Source: Staphylococcus simiae
GTDB taxonomy: Bacteria > Bacillota > Bacilli > Staphylococcales > Staphylococcaceae
Direction: 5' to 3'
Length of the DNA: 51,219 nucleotides
Assembly (NCBI RefSeq): GCF_002902085.1
Contig: NZ_PPQR01000003.1
Coordinates: 1-51,219, forward strand
Below, piece after piece: positions 1-9,424 of this stretch (within the stretch, counting starts at the first letter, position 1; every line of letters begins with the position of its first letter). The notes below the pieces were generated by a model. It saw only the letters and a program-made list of their open reading frames with translations, did no database searches and had not been told where the DNA came from. The position numbers were made by a program, and so were the translations under genes.

Positions 1-125
1 GATATATATTAGGTGGCATACTTTTTGAAATAAATACTTATATATATCCACTTATTTTTATCACTATCGTGTTTATATTAATAATTGTTCTATTTATCTT
101 AAAAAGAAATTTTAAAATAATTTAA
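1..125 (+). CDS. C-terminal end of an integral membrane protein (partial)
   Basis: The reading frame is open from position 3 to the TAA at 123-125 and enters from the left edge. The 40 visible residues are a Gly-Gly turn with a Glu, then a hydrophobic stretch of about 22 Ile/Leu/Phe/Val residues, and a short basic end (Lys-Arg-Asn-Phe-Lys). This looks like the last transmembrane helix of a polytopic protein with a cytoplasmic C-terminus. An MFS-type transporter would fit the GG-x-L-x-E turn before the final helix, but 40 residues are too few to name the family. It converges with the PAP2 gene at 424. Confidence 0.5.
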   Translation, partial: YILGGILFEINTYIYPLIFITIVFILIIVLFILKRNFKII

Positions 126-245
126 CACAAGTTACAGTATATATTTCTGCTAGTTATTTTAATGAAAAGTACAAGTAAGTTTTATCATTGTTATATTAAA
201 ATTATTCATATCATATACATCGAGTATTAGCATTTTTAATGCACC

Positions 246-280
246 AACCCCCTCATCTTGATCACTATGATGGGGGGGTT
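246..280. terminator. G/C-rich hairpin between convergent genes
   Basis: The 12-bp inverted repeat 246-257 / 269-280 has one G-T wobble and an 11-nt loop. It is very GC-rich for this genome and lies between the partial plus-strand gene and the end of the minus-strand murG-PAP2 unit. Neither side has a strong T-run, so its role as a terminator is inferred from position and stem strength. Apart from this hairpin, I see nothing convincing in 126-423. Confidence 0.45.
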
Positions 281-423
281 AACATCTTTTAGTCAGTTAC
301 TTTATTCTATTTGACTAATTATTTCATCTTTTATAACACAAAGTTTTATACTAAAATTCATTTTCACTTTCAATTATGTTGAAAATTGTAACTACATTCA
401 ATAGATACTAATGTCCATAATGA

Positions 424-1047
424 CTACGATACATTAACAGATAATTTATTTTTCAATAGCAATGTTGAAAGTACAATACAAAATGCGCCACCTATGATAC
501 CTGCGATAATATCAGTAGGATAATGGACACCTAAATACACACGTGATACTGAAACTAATAAAATCATTAGTGCACATAATCCAATTAGTAAGCCTTGTGA
601 ATAACCATGATCTACACGATTAATAATGTAGGCCACACTACCAAAGTATGCTGTGGAACCCATGGCATGACCACTTGGAAAGCTGAAACCACTAATATCA
701 ATCAATCTTAATAATGTTGGACGTTCACGATCAAAGATATTCTTTAAAACTGGGTTTAATATACCTGATAAAGCCATTGTTAACATAAAGAACAGTGCTT
801 CAATTTTGTATTTCTTTAACATTAAGTAAGCCACTAAGGTTAATGATAGACTCAGCATGGCCCATACTTCTCCTACTTTGGTTGAACCAAGCATAATAGC
901 AGTAGTAATAAAGCTTTCAGATGCATAAATAAAGTCATATACTTCGTTATCAATCCATTTTCCTAATCGTGATTCATGAAAAAAGGCGATAATACCAAAT
1001 ATTAGTGTAAATACAATGAGTAACGAGATGCGTTTCCATCTACTCAT
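424..1047 (-). CDS. PAP2-family membrane phosphatase
   Basis: This is a 207-residue integral membrane protein of the type-2 phosphatidic acid phosphatase family. All three family motifs are present: K-x6-RP (KNIFDRERP), PSGH, and SR-x5-H-x3-D (SRVYLGVHYPTD). These supply the catalytic His pair and the phosphate-binding Arg/Lys residues. About five to six hydrophobic helices surround them. Family members remove phosphate from lipid phosphates such as undecaprenyl pyrophosphate, PgpB-type substrates or phosphatidic acid; the exact substrate cannot be read from the sequence. An AGGAGG lies 9 nt before the ATG. The gene starts 13 bp after the murG stop, so the two are probably cotranscribed, which fits a role in recycling the lipid carrier used by MurG. 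Confidence 0.9.
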   Translation of the reverse strand: MSRWKRISLLIVFTLIFGIIAFFHESRLGKWIDNEVYDFIYASESFITTAIMLGSTKVGEVWAMLSLSLTLVAYLMLKKYKIEALFFMLTMALSGILNPVLKNIFDRERPTLLRLIDISGFSFPSGHAMGSTAYFGSVAYIINRVDHGYSQGLLIGLCALMILLVSVSRVYLGVHYPTDIIAGIIGGAFCIVLSTLLLKNKLSVNVS

Positions 1048-1060
1048 TTATCATAACCTC

Positions 1061-2134
1061 CTACTGGTCTAATGCATCTTTAATCATTTTGTTAAATAAG
1101 TCTTCTTTAGTATAACTTTGTTGGTAACTAGACATTTGATCAATTATTTGTTGACGGTGATCTTCAATTTGATTTAATTCTTGCAGCAATCGTTGTGATG
1201 TTAATTGATCTTCTTGAATTGTCTTACCATAACCTTTTTCTTCAAAATGTTTCGCATTATCAATTTGATCTCCTCTAGATTGATCTAAACCTAATGGGAT
1301 TAATAACATTGGAATACGTAATGTTAAAAATTCATATATCGCATTTGAACCTGCTCTACTTATTACAGTATCTGTGATAGCAAGTAAATCTGTTAAATCT
1401 TCTTTAACAAATTCATACTGAACATATCCTTTTTTCTGAATTGATTCATCTTTCAAACCTTTACCAGTCAAATGAATAATCTGATAATTGTGTAATAAAG
1501 CATCTAAGTTTTCGCGAATGGTGTCGTTTAATTTTTTACTTCCTAAACTACCTCCCATGACAAGTAAAACTTTTTTATGGGTTGCAAAGCCAGTTAATTT
1601 ATAGCCTCTTTCTTTACTACCATTTTTCAAGTCTTCTCTTACAGTGGCACCGATAAAATCAGCTTTGTCTCTAGGTAAATAATTTAATGTTTCTTCAAAC
1701 GTTGTATATATTTTTTTAGCAAATTTTAATGCAATTTTATTAGCCAATCCTGGTGTTAAATCAGATTCATGAATGATTGTAGGTATGTTTAAAGATTTAG
1801 CAGCAATAACAACTGGTACTGACACGAAACCACCTTTTGAAAATAGTAAATCTGGTTTCTCTTTTTTTAATACTTTACGCGCATCTAAAATGCCTTTTAA
1901 CACTTTAAAGACATCTTTAGCATTTTCTAACGAAATATAGCGTCGTAATTTACCACTTGAAATAGCATAATATTTAATATCTGGTAATTGCGATTCTATC
2001 ATTTCTTTTTCAATACCATCTTTTGAACCAATATAAAACGTGTCATGTCCTTCAGATAGTGCTGTAGGAATTAAACTTAGATTGACAGATACGTGTCCAA
2101 CAGTACCGCCACCTGTAAATGCTATCTTTGTCAT
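1061..2134 (-). CDS. murG: UDP-GlcNAc:lipid I N-acetylglucosaminyltransferase MurG
   Basis: MurG adds GlcNAc from UDP-GlcNAc to lipid I, making lipid II at the inner face of the membrane, the last cytoplasmic step of peptidoglycan precursor synthesis. The 357 residues have the GT28 layout. The N-terminal acceptor domain has the glycine-rich FTGGGTVGHV loop at residues 7-16. The C-terminal donor domain has MGGSLGS, the SRAGSNAIYE segment and the GLDQSRGDQ UDP-sugar site. The length is normal. An AGAGGTAA precedes the ATG. The acetyltransferase gene lies just upstream, and PAP2 follows 13 bp downstream. Compared with the S. aureus protein as I remember it, the last third is clearly diverged, an argument for a sister species. 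Confidence 0.96.
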   Translation of the reverse strand: MTKIAFTGGGTVGHVSVNLSLIPTALSEGHDTFYIGSKDGIEKEMIESQLPDIKYYAISSGKLRRYISLENAKDVFKVLKGILDARKVLKKEKPDLLFSKGGFVSVPVVIAAKSLNIPTIIHESDLTPGLANKIALKFAKKIYTTFEETLNYLPRDKADFIGATVREDLKNGSKERGYKLTGFATHKKVLLVMGGSLGSKKLNDTIRENLDALLHNYQIIHLTGKGLKDESIQKKGYVQYEFVKEDLTDLLAITDTVISRAGSNAIYEFLTLRIPMLLIPLGLDQSRGDQIDNAKHFEEKGYGKTIQEDQLTSQRLLQELNQIEDHRQQIIDQMSSYQQSYTKEDLFNKMIKDALDQ

Positions 2135-2145
2135 TTAAATTACCT

Positions 2146-2655
2146 CTATTCATCTAAATTTTTATAATATGCATAAAATGGTTCACCTTTGTCATATGGT
2201 GCATAATCCATTTGTTGCTCGCCTACTTTATGAAAACCAAACTTTGCAAATAATCCTTGAGCTGGTTTATTTAATGCAAAAGTATCAGTCAAAATAATAT
2301 TAACGCCTCTATTTTTAACTAAATCAATGACATATTGAAATAGTTCAGTTGCACCACCTTTGTAATCTTTAGATCCTGTTAATCTATGTATTACATAAGC
2401 GTTATCTCTATTTATAGGCCAGTTAATGTCATCATACCATTCTGCTTGGTTTTGGTCGATAACTATAAAACCATAAATGTGATCATTTTCTTCTAAGACA
2501 TATAAATAATCTTTAGCAATATCTTCTTCAAAATGTTCTACAAGTGGGTATTGATCATCCCACTGATGATTATCCTGTTCTTTCATGATTCCTTTTGCTT
2601 CTTCAACAAGCTTTAAGATATTATCTAAATCTGATTTCTTGCCTAATCTAATCAT
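2146..2655 (-). CDS. GNAT-family N-acetyltransferase
   Basis: The protein has 169 residues from the chosen start. The GNAT fold is suggested by an N-terminal segment on position and charge sensing (IRLGKKSDLDNILKLV), a central strand with GFIVIDQ, and the acetyl-CoA region followed by the typical end NKPAQGLFAKFGFHKVG. The substrate is unknown. The frame can be opened at a GTG at 2664, but GGAG then overlaps that codon; from the ATG at 2655-2653 the GGAG is 8 nt away, so that start is preferred. The stop is 11 bp before the murG start, suggesting cotranscription with murG. A housekeeping acetyltransferase is the safest description. Confidence 0.85.
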   Translation of the reverse strand: MIRLGKKSDLDNILKLVEEAKGIMKEQDNHQWDDQYPLVEHFEEDIAKDYLYVLEENDHIYGFIVIDQNQAEWYDDINWPINRDNAYVIHRLTGSKDYKGGATELFQYVIDLVKNRGVNIILTDTFALNKPAQGLFAKFGFHKVGEQQMDYAPYDKGEPFYAYYKNLDE

Positions 2656-2907
2656 GCACATCACTCCATTTCATCGCTTAACTATAAAATAATCATTCAC
2701 TGTTAAAACTATTCGAAACAGTTAATTTGTTCATTTATTGTTGTTATTATTTTTTTAGTACTTTTCTTCTGATAATTTACTCGTTCATCTTATAATAAGA
2801 TGCTATTTATCGTAACAAATGGGAGCTTGTTAGCAAAGTAATTTGCTATGTTAAGATCATTTTAAAAATTAATATCTGATCTTACTTACATAGCTAATAT
2901 AAAAATA

Positions 2908-2973
2908 GGTCTCTCCGAAATTAAACTGTTACATATTCACTTTTTATTTATCAGTCCAATTTGTTATAGAACC
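2908..2973. repeat. 66-bp imperfect palindromic element, copy 1
   Basis: The element starts GGTCTCT and ends AGAACC, giving an outer stem, with an inner ACTGT / ATCAGT stem around an AT-rich loop. A second 66-bp copy lies at 51013-51078. Within a 34-nt core (about 2925-2958) the two copies match at 30 positions, including a 17-nt identical run ending in ATCAGTCC. Both copies lie in intergenic DNA next to a terminator. It resembles the small dispersed hairpin repeats of staphylococcal genomes; I do not recognise a named family. Confidence 0.55.
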
Positions 2974-2974
2974 A

Positions 2975-3023
2975 AAATAAAACCTAGCAATATTATAGAC
3001 TTATGTCCATAGTTGCTAGGTTT
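2975..3023 (-). terminator. Rho-independent terminator of ctpA
   Basis: A perfect 10-bp stem, 2981-2990 paired with 3013-3022 (AACCTAGCAA / TTGCTAGGTT), has a 22-nt loop that can fold further. On the minus strand it is followed by TTTTATTTT. It begins just past the ctpA stop codon. Confidence 0.85.
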
Positions 3024-3030
3024 CATTTTA

Positions 3031-4521
3031 TTATTTTAATTGTTGTAATAATTTTTTAAGAACATCATCATCTTTGTTAGCTTTTTCAACTAATAGCATT
3101 GTAAAACTGTTATTCGTTTTTTTATCAAAGACGCCATTGACAGTTAAATGTTCATCTTGTTGGAATTTTTTGATAGCATCTTCTAATTCACTATCAAATG
3201 TTGTCGATTCATTATTTACTTTATAGCCTAATGCAGCTAATCCTATTTTTATAGTTTTAATGTTTTTATTATTGTCACCTATTTTAAACGTTTTGTCATT
3301 AGGAATGACACTTAAAGATTGGTACTTAGGTGCAGCAATGTTAACATCCGGTTGAATACCTTTACCATGAATATAATGACCATCTGGTGTTAACCATTTC
3401 ATTTCAGTATATTTTAATAAAGAACCATCTTTAAATTCTCTAGTTGTTTGAACTATACCTTTACCAAATGTTTTCGAACCATAAACTTTAGCTTTATGAT
3501 AATCTTTCATTGCTCCAGTAAAGACTTCAGATGCACTTGCTGAACCTTCATTAACTAAGATTGATACATGCATATCTTTAGCCTCTTTTAAAGCATCATT
3601 GTCTGTCTTAACAGCTTCTTTATGATCGCCTTTTTCAAGTTGTACGACTGTTTTATTTTTATCTATAAATATATTGGTCATTTTAACTGCTTCATCCAGT
3701 AACCCACCTGGATTATTACGTAAATCTAACACAATATTATTTAAACCTTGCTTATGCGCTTTTAATACTGCTGCTTTTAATTCACCAGAAGTATCACTTT
3801 GGAATTTATTAATCGTTATAACACCTACATTACCTTTTTTAGTATATTCCACACTTTTCACATGGATTTTTTCACGTTTAATCGCAATATCTTTCTCTTC
3901 ACTACCACGTTTAATCGTTAATGTAACTTTTGTATTTTCTTTACCACGTACTTTTTTAACTACTTCATCTAATGATTGTCCTTTAACTGACTTACCATTA
4001 ACTTTCGTTAAAATATCCTTTGGTTGAATACCTGCTTTTTCAGCTGGTGAACCTTTCATAGGACTAGTAACCATGATGGTATCATTTTTCTTCTGCATTT
4101 CTGCACCGATACCCACAAAATCACCTGAGACATCCTCATTAAATGACTTTGTTTGATCCTTAGTCATATATTCAGAGTATGGATCTTTTAGCTCTTTAAT
4201 CATTCCATCAATAGCTGCTTGTGATAATTTTTCAGAGTTTTGTTTCTTATAATAATCTTTGTTTAACGTTTTATAAACATATTCAATTTTGTGTAAGTTA
4301 GCACGATCTGTTTTATTCAAACCACTCATCTTATTATTGATAAATATGTATGACACAATTGTCAGTGCAATAGTTATAATTACTACGGCAATGAGTAACA
4401 CTATAAAATGCCATAATTTCAAATGAATGATTTTTGACGTTTTTGTCTTGCCATTTTTCGTCTTATGCGAAGTCTCATCGTGAGACTGATCTTTATTTTT
4501 GGATGTTTGGTCTTTATCCAT
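3031..4521 (-). CDS. ctpA: C-terminal processing protease CtpA (S41 family) with PDZ and peptidoglycan-binding domains
   Basis: This 496-residue protein is membrane-anchored and extracytoplasmic. A charged cytoplasmic N-terminus (1-33) is followed by one transmembrane helix (about 36-62), a PDZ domain (about 130-205, VGIGAEM ... GSPAEKAGI), the S41 protease domain (about 215-395) and a C-terminal peptidoglycan-binding-1 type domain (about 418-476, LAALGYKV ... AIKKFQQ). The catalytic Ser is Ser329 in EGSASASE, and the general-base Lys is Lys354 in TFGKG, 25 residues later as in plant D1 processing protease. Family members cleave proteins at or near a C-terminus; in S. aureus CtpA is cell-wall associated and linked to stress tolerance and virulence. 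AAGGAAG precedes the ATG. It appears monocistronic, with its own terminator. Confidence 0.95.
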   Translation of the reverse strand: MDKDQTSKNKDQSHDETSHKTKNGKTKTSKIIHLKLWHFIVLLIAVVIITIALTIVSYIFINNKMSGLNKTDRANLHKIEYVYKTLNKDYYKKQNSEKLSQAAIDGMIKELKDPYSEYMTKDQTKSFNEDVSGDFVGIGAEMQKKNDTIMVTSPMKGSPAEKAGIQPKDILTKVNGKSVKGQSLDEVVKKVRGKENTKVTLTIKRGSEEKDIAIKREKIHVKSVEYTKKGNVGVITINKFQSDTSGELKAAVLKAHKQGLNNIVLDLRNNPGGLLDEAVKMTNIFIDKNKTVVQLEKGDHKEAVKTDNDALKEAKDMHVSILVNEGSASASEVFTGAMKDYHKAKVYGSKTFGKGIVQTTREFKDGSLLKYTEMKWLTPDGHYIHGKGIQPDVNIAAPKYQSLSVIPNDKTFKIGDNNKNIKTIKIGLAALGYKVNNESTTFDSELEDAIKKFQQDEHLTVNGVFDKKTNNSFTMLLVEKANKDDDVLKKLLQQLK

Positions 4522-4747
4522 TGTTTCACTTCCTTAGATGTACAATTTACATTTATGTAGTTTATCATATCAATATCTCAGATATATCGCACTATTTTTA
4601 ATAATAATTGTATTATAATTCTATAAAAACATAAATTTTAATGTTGGAGTCAATTTGTTAGTATTGGTATTAATTATATATCCATCAAATTTGGAGAGTA
4701 CTTAAATAATAGAAAACCATTTGAATTGATTATGACAAAACAAATAA

Positions 4748-4778
4748 ACTGTCAACAAAATTCTAATTTGTCGACAGT
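4748..4778 (-). terminator. Terminator of the thyA-to-yozE gene run
   Basis: A 12-bp stem with one mismatch, 4748-4759 (ACTGTCAACAAA) with 4767-4778 (TTTGTCGACAGT), and a 7-nt loop. On the minus strand the stem is followed by a T-rich stretch (TTTATTTGTTTT). It lies about 20 bp past the YozE stop. The remaining part of 4522-4747 is presumed ctpA promoter DNA. Confidence 0.75.
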
Positions 4779-4800
4779 TAAAAAATCATATAACTTATGT

Positions 4801-5022
4801 TTAAATTTTAAGCCATTCTGTATATTCTTCATATAAGTCATCAAATACCGACATGGATACCGAAAAGTCACCATGTGTCTCAATATAATCTGATAACGTA
4901 TGGAATTCTGTGTCATATTTTGGAAAGGCTAAATCATTAAAGATTTCTTCAGCTAATTTTCCTTTATCATCATGACGTCCACGTACAGTCATAGCAAATT
5001 GATAGAATGAATAATTCTTCAT
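4801..5022 (-). CDS. YozE/UPF0346 family SAM-like small protein
   Basis: This is a 73-residue acidic protein of the YozE_SAM_like family found in Bacillales and Lactobacillales. The family signature [11 protein letters not shown] near the N-terminus is present, with [16 protein letters not shown] in the middle. The fold is a small helical SAM-like bundle; the cellular role is not known. Its ATG shares one base with the TAA of crr (TAATG arrangement), so its translation is probably coupled to crr. It is the last gene before the terminator at 4748-4778. Confidence 0.88.
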   Translation of the reverse strand: MKNYSFYQFAMTVRGRHDDKGKLAEEIFNDLAFPKYDTEFHTLSDYIETHGDFSVSMSVFDDLYEEYTEWLKI

Positions 5023-5522
5023 TAGTTCATTGTCACATCTACAACTTTTGTTTCACCTTTAATTAAAGCATTTGTAGTTTCGATATTAATTGAAGTTGCT
5101 TGATCTGAATTTGTAATAATAATTGGTGAAATAATAGATTTAGCATTATTGTTGATAAATTCTAAATTAAAGCGAATAAGTGGGTCTCCAACATTGACTT
5201 CATCACCACTATTAACTAACACTTCAAAACCTTCGCCATCTAATTGAACCGTATCTAAACCAATGTGTACAAGTAATTCAAGCCCGTTATCAGCTTTTAA
5301 CCCAATCGCATGTTTAGTTGGGAAAACGTTATCTACTTTACCAGAGATTGGTGAAACAACTTCGCCTTCTGTTGGATTAATACCAAATCCTTCACCCATC
5401 ATTTTTTGCGCAAATACAGGATCTGGAATATCTTCGATTTTAACGTATTCACCAGTTAATGGTGCATAAATTTCTATTTCTTTACTTACTTCTTTACCTT
5501 TACCAAATAATTTTTTAAACAT
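5022..5522 (-). CDS. crr: PTS glucose-type EIIA component (Crr-like)
   Basis: This 166-residue stand-alone EIIA(Glc)-type protein accepts phosphate from HPr-His-P and passes it to EIIB partners of the sugar phosphotransferase system. The fold markers are all present: SPISGKV (59-63), KHAIGLK with His71 (auxiliary His), VHIGLDTV with His86 (the phosphorylated His, equivalent to E. coli His90), and GDPLIRFNL. The length equals that of E. coli Crr. It is not fused to EIIB/EIIC and so must serve transporters encoded elsewhere. GGAGTGG lies upstream of the ATG. It sits 12 bp after msrB and overlaps the YozE gene by one base. Confidence 0.93.
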   Translation of the reverse strand: MFKKLFGKGKEVSKEIEIYAPLTGEYVKIEDIPDPVFAQKMMGEGFGINPTEGEVVSPISGKVDNVFPTKHAIGLKADNGLELLVHIGLDTVQLDGEGFEVLVNSGDEVNVGDPLIRFNLEFINNNAKSIISPIIITNSDQATSINIETTNALIKGETKVVDVTMN

Positions 5523-5534
5523 AACAATCCACTC

Positions 5535-5963
5535 CTATTTCTCAAAATGTGAAATTAAATCTCCATAACCTAGTTCTTCTAACTTATCATATGGTATAAA
5601 TTGAACGGCAGCTGAATTAATACAATAACGTAAGCCACCACTTTCTCTTGGACCATCATTAAAAACATGACCTAAATGACTATTGGAGTCATCAGCTCTC
5701 ACTTCTGTTCTCACCATACCAAATGATTTATCAACTAGTTCAACAATGTCTTCATCATTTAAGGCTTTGGAAAAACTTGGCCAACCACAATCTGAATGAA
5801 ACTTTTCTTCAGAAGTAAATAATGGTTTGCCAGAAATTTTGTCTACATAAATCCCTTTATCAAAATGGTTCCAATATTCATTTTGAAATGGTGGTTCTGT
5901 ACCGTTTTCTTGTGTAACTAAGTATTCCATATCTGTTAATTCATTTTTATCTTTTTTAATCAT
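5535..5963 (-). CDS. msrB: Peptide methionine-R-sulfoxide reductase MsrB
   Basis: MsrB reduces the R-epimer of methionine sulfoxide in proteins. The 142-residue domain carries the catalytic Cys114 in GLRYCINSAA, the resolving Cys59 in HSDCGWPSF, and the substrate-site motifs VRTEVRAD and HLGHVFNDGP. The two CxxC pairs that bind zinc in many MsrB proteins are absent, so this is the zinc-free form typical of staphylococci. The ATG overlaps the end of msrA by 8 bp, indicating translational coupling. MsrA and MsrB together repair both sulfoxide epimers, thioredoxin-dependent by family knowledge. Confidence 0.96.
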   Translation of the reverse strand: MIKKDKNELTDMEYLVTQENGTEPPFQNEYWNHFDKGIYVDKISGKPLFTSEEKFHSDCGWPSFSKALNDEDIVELVDKSFGMVRTEVRADDSNSHLGHVFNDGPRESGGLRYCINSAAVQFIPYDKLEELGYGDLISHFEK

Positions 5964-6489
5964 GTTGATTCCCCCAATGTGATTCTATAAATGCTTTACG
6001 TCCTGAACCACGTTGATATTGATTATAATGCATAGGGTTCTTTCGGTAGTAATCTTGATGATAGTCTTCAGCTGGATAGAAATTTTTATATGGTCTAATA
6101 GGTGTAATCACCGGCTTATTGAAAATACCTTGTTCATTTAACTGTTGCTTTTTAAATTCTGCTGCTTGTTTTTGGTGTTCGTCATGATAAAAAATAACTG
6201 GCTCATAACTTTCACCTCTATCAAAAAACTGCCCCTTGTCATCTGTTGGGTCAAACGTTTTAAAATAAATAGCTAAAACATCTTCAAATGATGTAATATC
6301 TGGATCGAAAGTGATTTGAACAGCTTCAACATGTCCTGTTTGATTTGTACAAACTTGTTCATATGTTGGATTTTCAACATGACCACCACTATATCCAGAA
6401 ACTACACTTTTAATACCTGGATATGTAGTGAATGGTTTAACCATACACCAAAAACATCCACCTGCAAGTGTTGCATATTCCGTTGCCAT
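5956..6489 (-). CDS. msrA: Peptide methionine-S-sulfoxide reductase MsrA
   Basis: The 177-residue MsrA reduces the S-epimer of methionine sulfoxide. The catalytic Cys12 is in the N-terminal GGCFWC motif; position 15 is Cys where many family members have Gly, offering a nearby resolving thiol. Further family motifs are VSGYSGG, NPTYEQVC, GHVEAVQI, YHDEHQKQAA and EDYHQDYY. Staphylococci usually have several msrA copies; the one next to msrB is usually called msrA2 or msrA1 depending on the strain, so the number is left off. AGGAGG lies upstream of the ATG. It lies 83 bp after fakB2, the widest gap in this part of the run apart from dfr-thyA, so it may also have its own promoter. Confidence 0.95.
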   Translation of the reverse strand: MATEYATLAGGCFWCMVKPFTTYPGIKSVVSGYSGGHVENPTYEQVCTNQTGHVEAVQITFDPDITSFEDVLAIYFKTFDPTDDKGQFFDRGESYEPVIFYHDEHQKQAAEFKKQQLNEQGIFNKPVITPIRPYKNFYPAEDYHQDYYRKNPMHYNQYQRGSGRKAFIESHWGNQHD

Positions 6490-6572
6490 TTGAATTACCT
6501 CCTATCTATCTAATTATTAATGTAGTCTATAACTTTTATTATTGAAAGTAATTCACATCGATAAAACTTAAA

Positions 6573-7412
6573 TTAGTTCTTAAGTACTACAAGACCGATA
6601 GCACCTTGACCTGTGTGTGTAGAAATAACCGGTGTAGTCACATTGACATCGTATTCATTAATTTGAAAAGCATCATTAAATACTTTCTTTAATTTATCTA
6701 CGAATTCAATGACATTGGCATGAGCAACACCAATTGATTTAATTTGATGATTGCCTAAAAATTCAGTTATTTCTTTTTTCAAATACTGAATACTACTATT
6801 TTGTGTTCTCGCATTATGCACAAGTTCTAGACGACCGTCATCTAACGTACCTATAGGTTTAATTTTCATAATATTCCCTATTAAACCTTTTGTTTTACTA
6901 ATTCTGCCGCCTTTAATCAATTGATTTAATTGCCCAATAACTACAAAAAGTTTAATATTTTGTCGAAACATTTCTAAGTCAGCAACGATATCTTCAGTTG
7001 TATTACCTTGTTCAACCAATTCAATTAAATGTTCAATTTGATAGCCTAAACCGTAGGAAATAGATTTTGAATCTATAACTGTAACATTGGCATCAACCAT
7101 TTGGCTGGCTTGATATGCAGTGTTGTAAGTACCACTTAAACCTGAAGACATATGGATACTAATAATTTCAGCGCCATCTTTGCCTAATTCTTCATAAGTT
7201 GAAATAAACTCACCAATCGGCGGTTGACTTGTTTTAACATCCTCATCGGCTTCGATACGGTCTATTACCTCAGCAGATGTAACATCCACTTGGTCAATAA
7301 ATGATTGTCCATCTATCGTTAAACTTAATGGAATGACATGAATATTATGTTGGTCTAAAAATGATTTAGACAAATCCGATGTTGAATCTGTAACAATAAT
7401 TTGTTTAGTCAT
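6573..7412 (-). CDS. fakB2: DegV-family fatty-acid binding protein, FakB2-like
   Basis: This 279-residue DegV domain protein carries the family motifs DSTSDL near the N-terminus, [11 protein letters not shown] in the middle and [12 protein letters not shown] later. In S. aureus two DegV proteins, FakB1 and FakB2, bind free fatty acids and present them to the FakA kinase, which makes acyl-phosphate for phospholipid synthesis. The copy in this locus, between msrA and the dihydrofolate reductase gene, is FakB2, which prefers unsaturated acids such as oleate. The assignment as FakB2 rather than FakB1 rests on gene order that I recall, not on residues. GGGGAG precedes the ATG; the gene begins 14 bp after dfr. 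Confidence 0.87.
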   Translation of the reverse strand: MTKQIIVTDSTSDLSKSFLDQHNIHVIPLSLTIDGQSFIDQVDVTSAEVIDRIEADEDVKTSQPPIGEFISTYEELGKDGAEIISIHMSSGLSGTYNTAYQASQMVDANVTVIDSKSISYGLGYQIEHLIELVEQGNTTEDIVADLEMFRQNIKLFVVIGQLNQLIKGGRISKTKGLIGNIMKIKPIGTLDDGRLELVHNARTQNSSIQYLKKEITEFLGNHQIKSIGVAHANVIEFVDKLKKVFNDAFQINEYDVNVTTPVISTHTGQGAIGLVVLKN

Positions 7413-7426
7413 AAAATTTCTCCCCT

Positions 7427-7972
<546 letters not shown>

Positions 7973-8092
7973 TTATTGAAGTATGTTTCAACGATTAATT
8001 TTTATTAAAAATTGAAACCGTTTAACAAAATAGTGACAATGACTACATTATTTCTAGTTGTATTTATATATAATTGACCATTTATAATACTT

Positions 8093-9049
8093 TTAAACAG
8101 CAATTGGTGCTTTAATTGCTGGATGAGATTTATAATTAACAATTTCTAAATCTTCATAGTTAATGTCGAATATAGATTTATCTGAATTAATCTTTAATGT
8201 AGGAGGATTAAAGCTATCTCTTGCAAGTTGTGTTTCAATCGCATCGATATGATTTGAATAAATATGGGCATCTCCAAATGTATGGACAAATTCACCCACT
8301 TCTAAACCACATTCTTTAGCAATTAAATGTGTTAATAGCGCATAACTTGCTATATTAAATGGTACACCTAAAAAGATGTCTGCACTTCTTTGATATAATT
8401 GACAACTTAATTTTCCATCTTGCACATAAAATTGGAACATTGTATGACATGGAGGGAGCGCCATGGTATCAATTTCAGTTGGATTCCATGCTGACACAAT
8501 ATGTCGTCTTGAATTTGGATTATGTTTGATTTGCTCAATAACAGTTGCTAATTGATCAAAATGATTTCCGTCTTTATCTTCCCAATCTCGCCATTGCTTT
8601 CCGTACACATTACCTAAATCACCATATTTGCGAGCAAAATCATCATCCTCAAGGATACGTGTTTTAAACATCTTCATTTGTTCTTTATATTGTTCATTAA
8701 AGTCTTGATCTTCAAGTGCTCTGTGACCAAAATTAGTCATGTCTGGACCATGATAATCATCTGACTGAATGTAATTTTCAAAAGCCCATTCATTCCAAAT
8801 GTTATTGTTATATTTTAATAAGTATTGAATATTAGTATCGCCCTTAATGAACCATAGTAATTCAGTAGCAACTAATTTGAACGATACCTTTTTGGTAGTT
8901 AATAGTGGAAACCCTTGAGACAAATCAAAACGTAATTGATGTCCAAATTTTGAAATTGTACCTGTATGGGTACGGTCATCTCGTTTATTTCCTATTTCTA
9001 AAATTTCTTCACACAAATCATGATATGCCTTATCAAATGAATTTAGCAT
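8093..9049 (-). CDS. thyA: Thymidylate synthase ThyA
   Basis: ThyA methylates dUMP to dTMP using methylene-tetrahydrofolate. The 318 residues match the long form with the extra small-domain insert (about residues 90-140) known from lactobacilli and staphylococci. Visible motifs are RDDRTHTGT, the catalytic Cys201 in [34 protein letters not shown] for dUMP and folate, and the C-terminal KAPIAV tail. The reading frame is intact, so this is not a thymidine-dependent small-colony allele. GAGGTG lies upstream of the ATG. The gap to dfr is 186 bp; they may still share a transcript because no terminator hairpin is visible between them. Confidence 0.97.
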   Translation of the reverse strand: MLNSFDKAYHDLCEEILEIGNKRDDRTHTGTISKFGHQLRFDLSQGFPLLTTKKVSFKLVATELLWFIKGDTNIQYLLKYNNNIWNEWAFENYIQSDDYHGPDMTNFGHRALEDQDFNEQYKEQMKMFKTRILEDDDFARKYGDLGNVYGKQWRDWEDKDGNHFDQLATVIEQIKHNPNSRRHIVSAWNPTEIDTMALPPCHTMFQFYVQDGKLSCQLYQRSADIFLGVPFNIASYALLTHLIAKECGLEVGEFVHTFGDAHIYSNHIDAIETQLARDSFNPPTLKINSDKSIFDINYEDLEIVNYKSHPAIKAPIAV

Positions 9050-9424
9050 ATATTAAACACCTCAATTTATCAGTTTATCTTTCATTCGATTATTAGTCGA
9101 TATAGTTACTTTAGTTAAACGTCTTATTATATACATTTTAAGTGAAATATCATAGTTAATGAAAGTTTAACCTATATCATATTTTTAATAAATTGGATAA
9201 CTTTACTCAATTATGGATATTTAATGGCATTGTTATTTAAATATATTAAAAAAAGGATAAAACAGTTCATTAATGTTTGAGTAGAATAATGCCATAATAA
9301 ATGATTAAATATGGTATTTAATATTTTCAGCTTCCTGAGTTGATATACCAATAAACAAATATGTTACATTTACTACTAATGACTTATTCCATTACCTTTA
9401 ATGAATGCTTATCCTTTATAATGA
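9050..9424. other. Intergenic region upstream of thyA
   Basis: The 375 bp are very AT-rich, without a credible gene. A minus-strand TATAAT at 9126-9131 could be the -10 of a thyA promoter, but no good -35 stands 16-18 nt upstream. An AT-only palindrome at 9304-9322 (stem 8 bp, TGG loop) is the only clear inverted repeat; a proper terminator for the bacilliredoxin operon is not evident. Confidence 0.5.

Larger units (their letters stand above)
2656..3030. other. Intergenic region between ctpA and the acetyltransferase gene
   Basis: This stretch of 375 bp has no credible coding frame. It holds the 66-bp palindromic element at 2908-2973 and the ctpA terminator at 2975-3023. The rest is AT-rich and presumably contains the promoter of the acetyltransferase-murG-PAP2 unit, but I could not single out a clear -35/-10 pair. 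Confidence 0.6.

Noticed and set aside
3674-4027. Plus-strand frame of 117 codons opposite ctpA
   Set aside because: No ribosome binding site, Ser/Leu/Pro-rich shadow composition, and it overlaps the PDZ and catalytic domains of ctpA.
8093-9049. Broken thyA (thymidine-dependent variant)
   Set aside because: The frame is full length, with catalytic Cys201 and all family motifs present.
9304-9322. Terminator of the bacilliredoxin operon
   Set aside because: The 8-bp stem is made of A-T pairs only and lacks a T-run on the minus strand, so it would be unstable.
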